A stretch of 14,390 nucleotides of DNA. Source: an uncultured Collinsella sp. GTDB lineage: Bacteria > Actinomycetota > Coriobacteriia > Coriobacteriales > Coriobacteriaceae. Within the stretch, counting starts at the first letter, position 1. Each line of letters opens with the position of its first letter. The position numbers were made by a program, and so were the translations under genes. The stretch covers positions 1-14,390 of the forward strand of contig CABUDZ010000056.1 of assembly GCA_902490445.1 (NCBI GenBank). Direction: 5' to 3'. The notes below the pieces were generated by a model that was given only the letters and a program-made list of their open reading frames with translations, had not been told where the DNA came from and ran no database searches. Shown here in pieces: positions 13,561 to 14,390 of the stretch.

Positions 13561-13589
13561 ATAATACCTGCTCGACCGGACGCCGTCAA
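13561..13589 (-). promoter_or_regulatory. Promoter of the polymerase-YolD operon
   Basis: TTGACG (minus 13584-13589), 17 bases, TATTAT (minus 13561-13566): close to the sigma-70 consensus. With the LexA boxes this forms a classic SOS-regulated promoter. A degenerate third copy of the LexA-box sequence overlaps the -10. Confidence 0.8.
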
Positions 13590-13610
13590 AATCTGTCCCT
13601 ATTTGGCAGG
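13588..13610 (-). repeat. GGGACAG-type motif, single copy
   Basis: Read on the minus strand this is CCTGCCAAATAGGGACAG followed by ATTTT. It resembles the arms of the inverted repeat at 14270-14341. It abuts the -35 box of the polymerase promoter and lies upstream of the half dehydrogenase gene. Confidence 0.5.
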
Positions 13611-13739
13611 TATGGTCGTGCGGCTGCATCGGGTTTTTAACGCAGCCCTAAAGAGCGCGAAACAGCTCGGAAAAGCTTGCTTCGTAGCATGAGACTAACG
13701 ATTGATGCCACCATAAAGCACGGAAGGGTTGTGGGGATA

Positions 13740-14264
13740 ATGGTTAACTATGGGTTTGGTATGCCGACGCGCTTGGTTGCGGATGGGGACGTGGCTCGCT
13801 GGTGCGGGCGATTGGTTGCCCACTATGGCGGCACCAAGGCGCTGGTGGTGCTGGGCGGTGACAAGCATACACGCGATGAGCTTGTCTCGGCGGCGCTCGG
13901 CTCGCTTGATCGAGCTCTGCTCGAGCGCGCGCTATTTCGCTGCGGCTCGGTCGAGGGCGACGGGGGAGACGAGCTGATCGACGAAGCCGTGGCCCTGGCG
14001 ACCGACGAAGGCGTGGACTTTGTCCTGGCGATCGGCGATGCCGATACGGCGGGCTTTGCGCGCGAACTCGCTCGTCGCATGGCCGTGCTCGATGCCGGCG
14101 AGGACGGCTTTGTTCCCTACGGATGCATCGTCTCCGAGGGAAAAGTGCCCGCCGTTGTGGGTGCCGGCGAGGTTCCCGTTTTCGCCATCATCGCTCCCGA
14201 ACTGCTGGAGGGTATCGGCTCGCCCTTGCGCGAGCTGCTCGGCAGTGTGTGCGCCGCGGCCTAA
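13740..14264 (+). CDS. Half-length iron-type alcohol dehydrogenase-like protein, degenerate
   Basis: A 174-residue protein resembling only the N-terminal nucleotide-binding half of iron-containing alcohol dehydrogenases of the YqhD/BdhA type (about 385 residues). Matching landmarks are NYGFGMPTRLVADGDV at the start, KALVVLGGDKHTRDE, and GVDFVLAIGDADTAGFAREL. At the last of these the family has a GGGS turn for the NAD(P) pyrophosphate; here it is GDAD (99-102). The whole C-terminal metal-binding half is missing, and no continuation is visible in the 126 bases after the stop. ATG 13740 gives the family-like opening and follows a GTGGGGAT; starts at 13689 or 13677 are possible but add unrelated residues. 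Coding looks intact, so it may be a repurposed domain or a decaying remnant. Not likely to be a working dehydrogenase. Confidence 0.55.
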   Translation: MVNYGFGMPTRLVADGDVARWCGRLVAHYGGTKALVVLGGDKHTRDELVSAALGSLDRALLERALFRCGSVEGDGGDELIDEAVALATDEGVDFVLAIGDADTAGFARELARRMAVLDAGEDGFVPYGCIVSEGKVPAVVGAGEVPVFAIIAPELLEGIGSPLRELLGSVCAAA

Positions 14265-14269
14265 TATTT

Positions 14270-14341
14270 ACCATAAAGGGATAGGTTATTTTTGGTTGGT
14301 AAAGCGTTTGACCTGCCAAAATAAACCTGTCCCTTTTTGGT
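14270..14341. repeat. Inverted repeat with GGGAYAGG arms (REP-like)
   Basis: Arms 14270-14295 and 14316-14341 pair over 26 bases with three mismatches and one G-U pair, around a 20-nt loop. The arm cores are GGGATAGG (left, plus) and GGGACAGG (right, minus), each followed by a T-rich block ending in TTTTGG. From memory, GGGACAG-type arms are seen in REP elements mobilised by TnpA-REP/RAYT transposases; no such gene is in the window. It may also stop transcription of the gene before it. Confidence 0.6.
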
Positions 14342-14390
14342 CGGTTGCCGTTGGGGGGCGGATTGGTAACGCTCGCTGATTGTAGTCTTG

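Overview
This window looks like chromosomal DNA of a GC-rich (roughly 60%) gut actinobacterium of the class Coriobacteriia, most like Collinsella. That placement rests on recalled protein resemblance (the DUF3793/flavodoxin pair, the secreted barrel protein, the aldo/keto reductase-ferredoxin type), on strong GGAGG ribosome sites with many GTG/TTG starts, and on a LexA box of Gram-positive type. No database search was run. I see no rRNA, tRNA, CRISPR array, transposase or prophage gene.

Layout. 1-1.43 kb: metY (O-acetylhomoserine sulfhydrylase) and a perfect terminator. 1.6-2.9 kb: a secreted coiled-coil/barrel protein and a 68-residue membrane protein, each with a terminator. 2.9-4.15 kb, minus strand: a 64-residue unknown protein, a terminator, then a ketopantoate reductase-family enzyme. 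4.3-6.5 kb, plus: an aldo/keto reductase with two C-terminal 4Fe-4S motifs, a 67-nt long-armed hairpin, and nfo (endonuclease IV). 6.6-9.7 kb, plus: a complete amino-acid-type ABC importer (lipoprotein, permease, ATPase) with a hairpin after the lipoprotein gene and a 16-bp bidirectional terminator at the end. 9.8-11.0 kb, minus: DUF3793 protein then flavodoxin. 11.2-11.6 kb, plus: a membrane-anchored heavy-metal-associated protein. 11.6-13.5 kb, minus: Y-family DNA polymerase then a YolD-like protein, translationally coupled. 13.7-14.3 kb, plus: a half-length, degenerate relative of iron-type alcohol dehydrogenases, bracketed by GGGACAG-type repeat motifs.

Three small regulatory circuits can be read from the DNA. 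(1) The polymerase/YolD operon has a near-consensus promoter with LexA-like boxes over and just downstream of the start point, so it should be SOS-induced. (2) The divergent region 11006-11181 carries a DtxR-like palindrome at the -10 of the DUF3793/flavodoxin promoter and a CsoR-like operator before the HMA gene, suggesting iron control one way and copper control the other. (3) The ABC importer has a good promoter and a hairpin that may give more binding protein than permease.

The least ordinary items are the permease carrying its own secreted beta-rich domain, the stand-alone half dehydrogenase between repeat motifs, the long-armed hairpin before nfo, and the HMA protein whose N-terminus resembles FeoB-associated proteins. 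I did not find convincing evidence for a wholly new multi-gene system.
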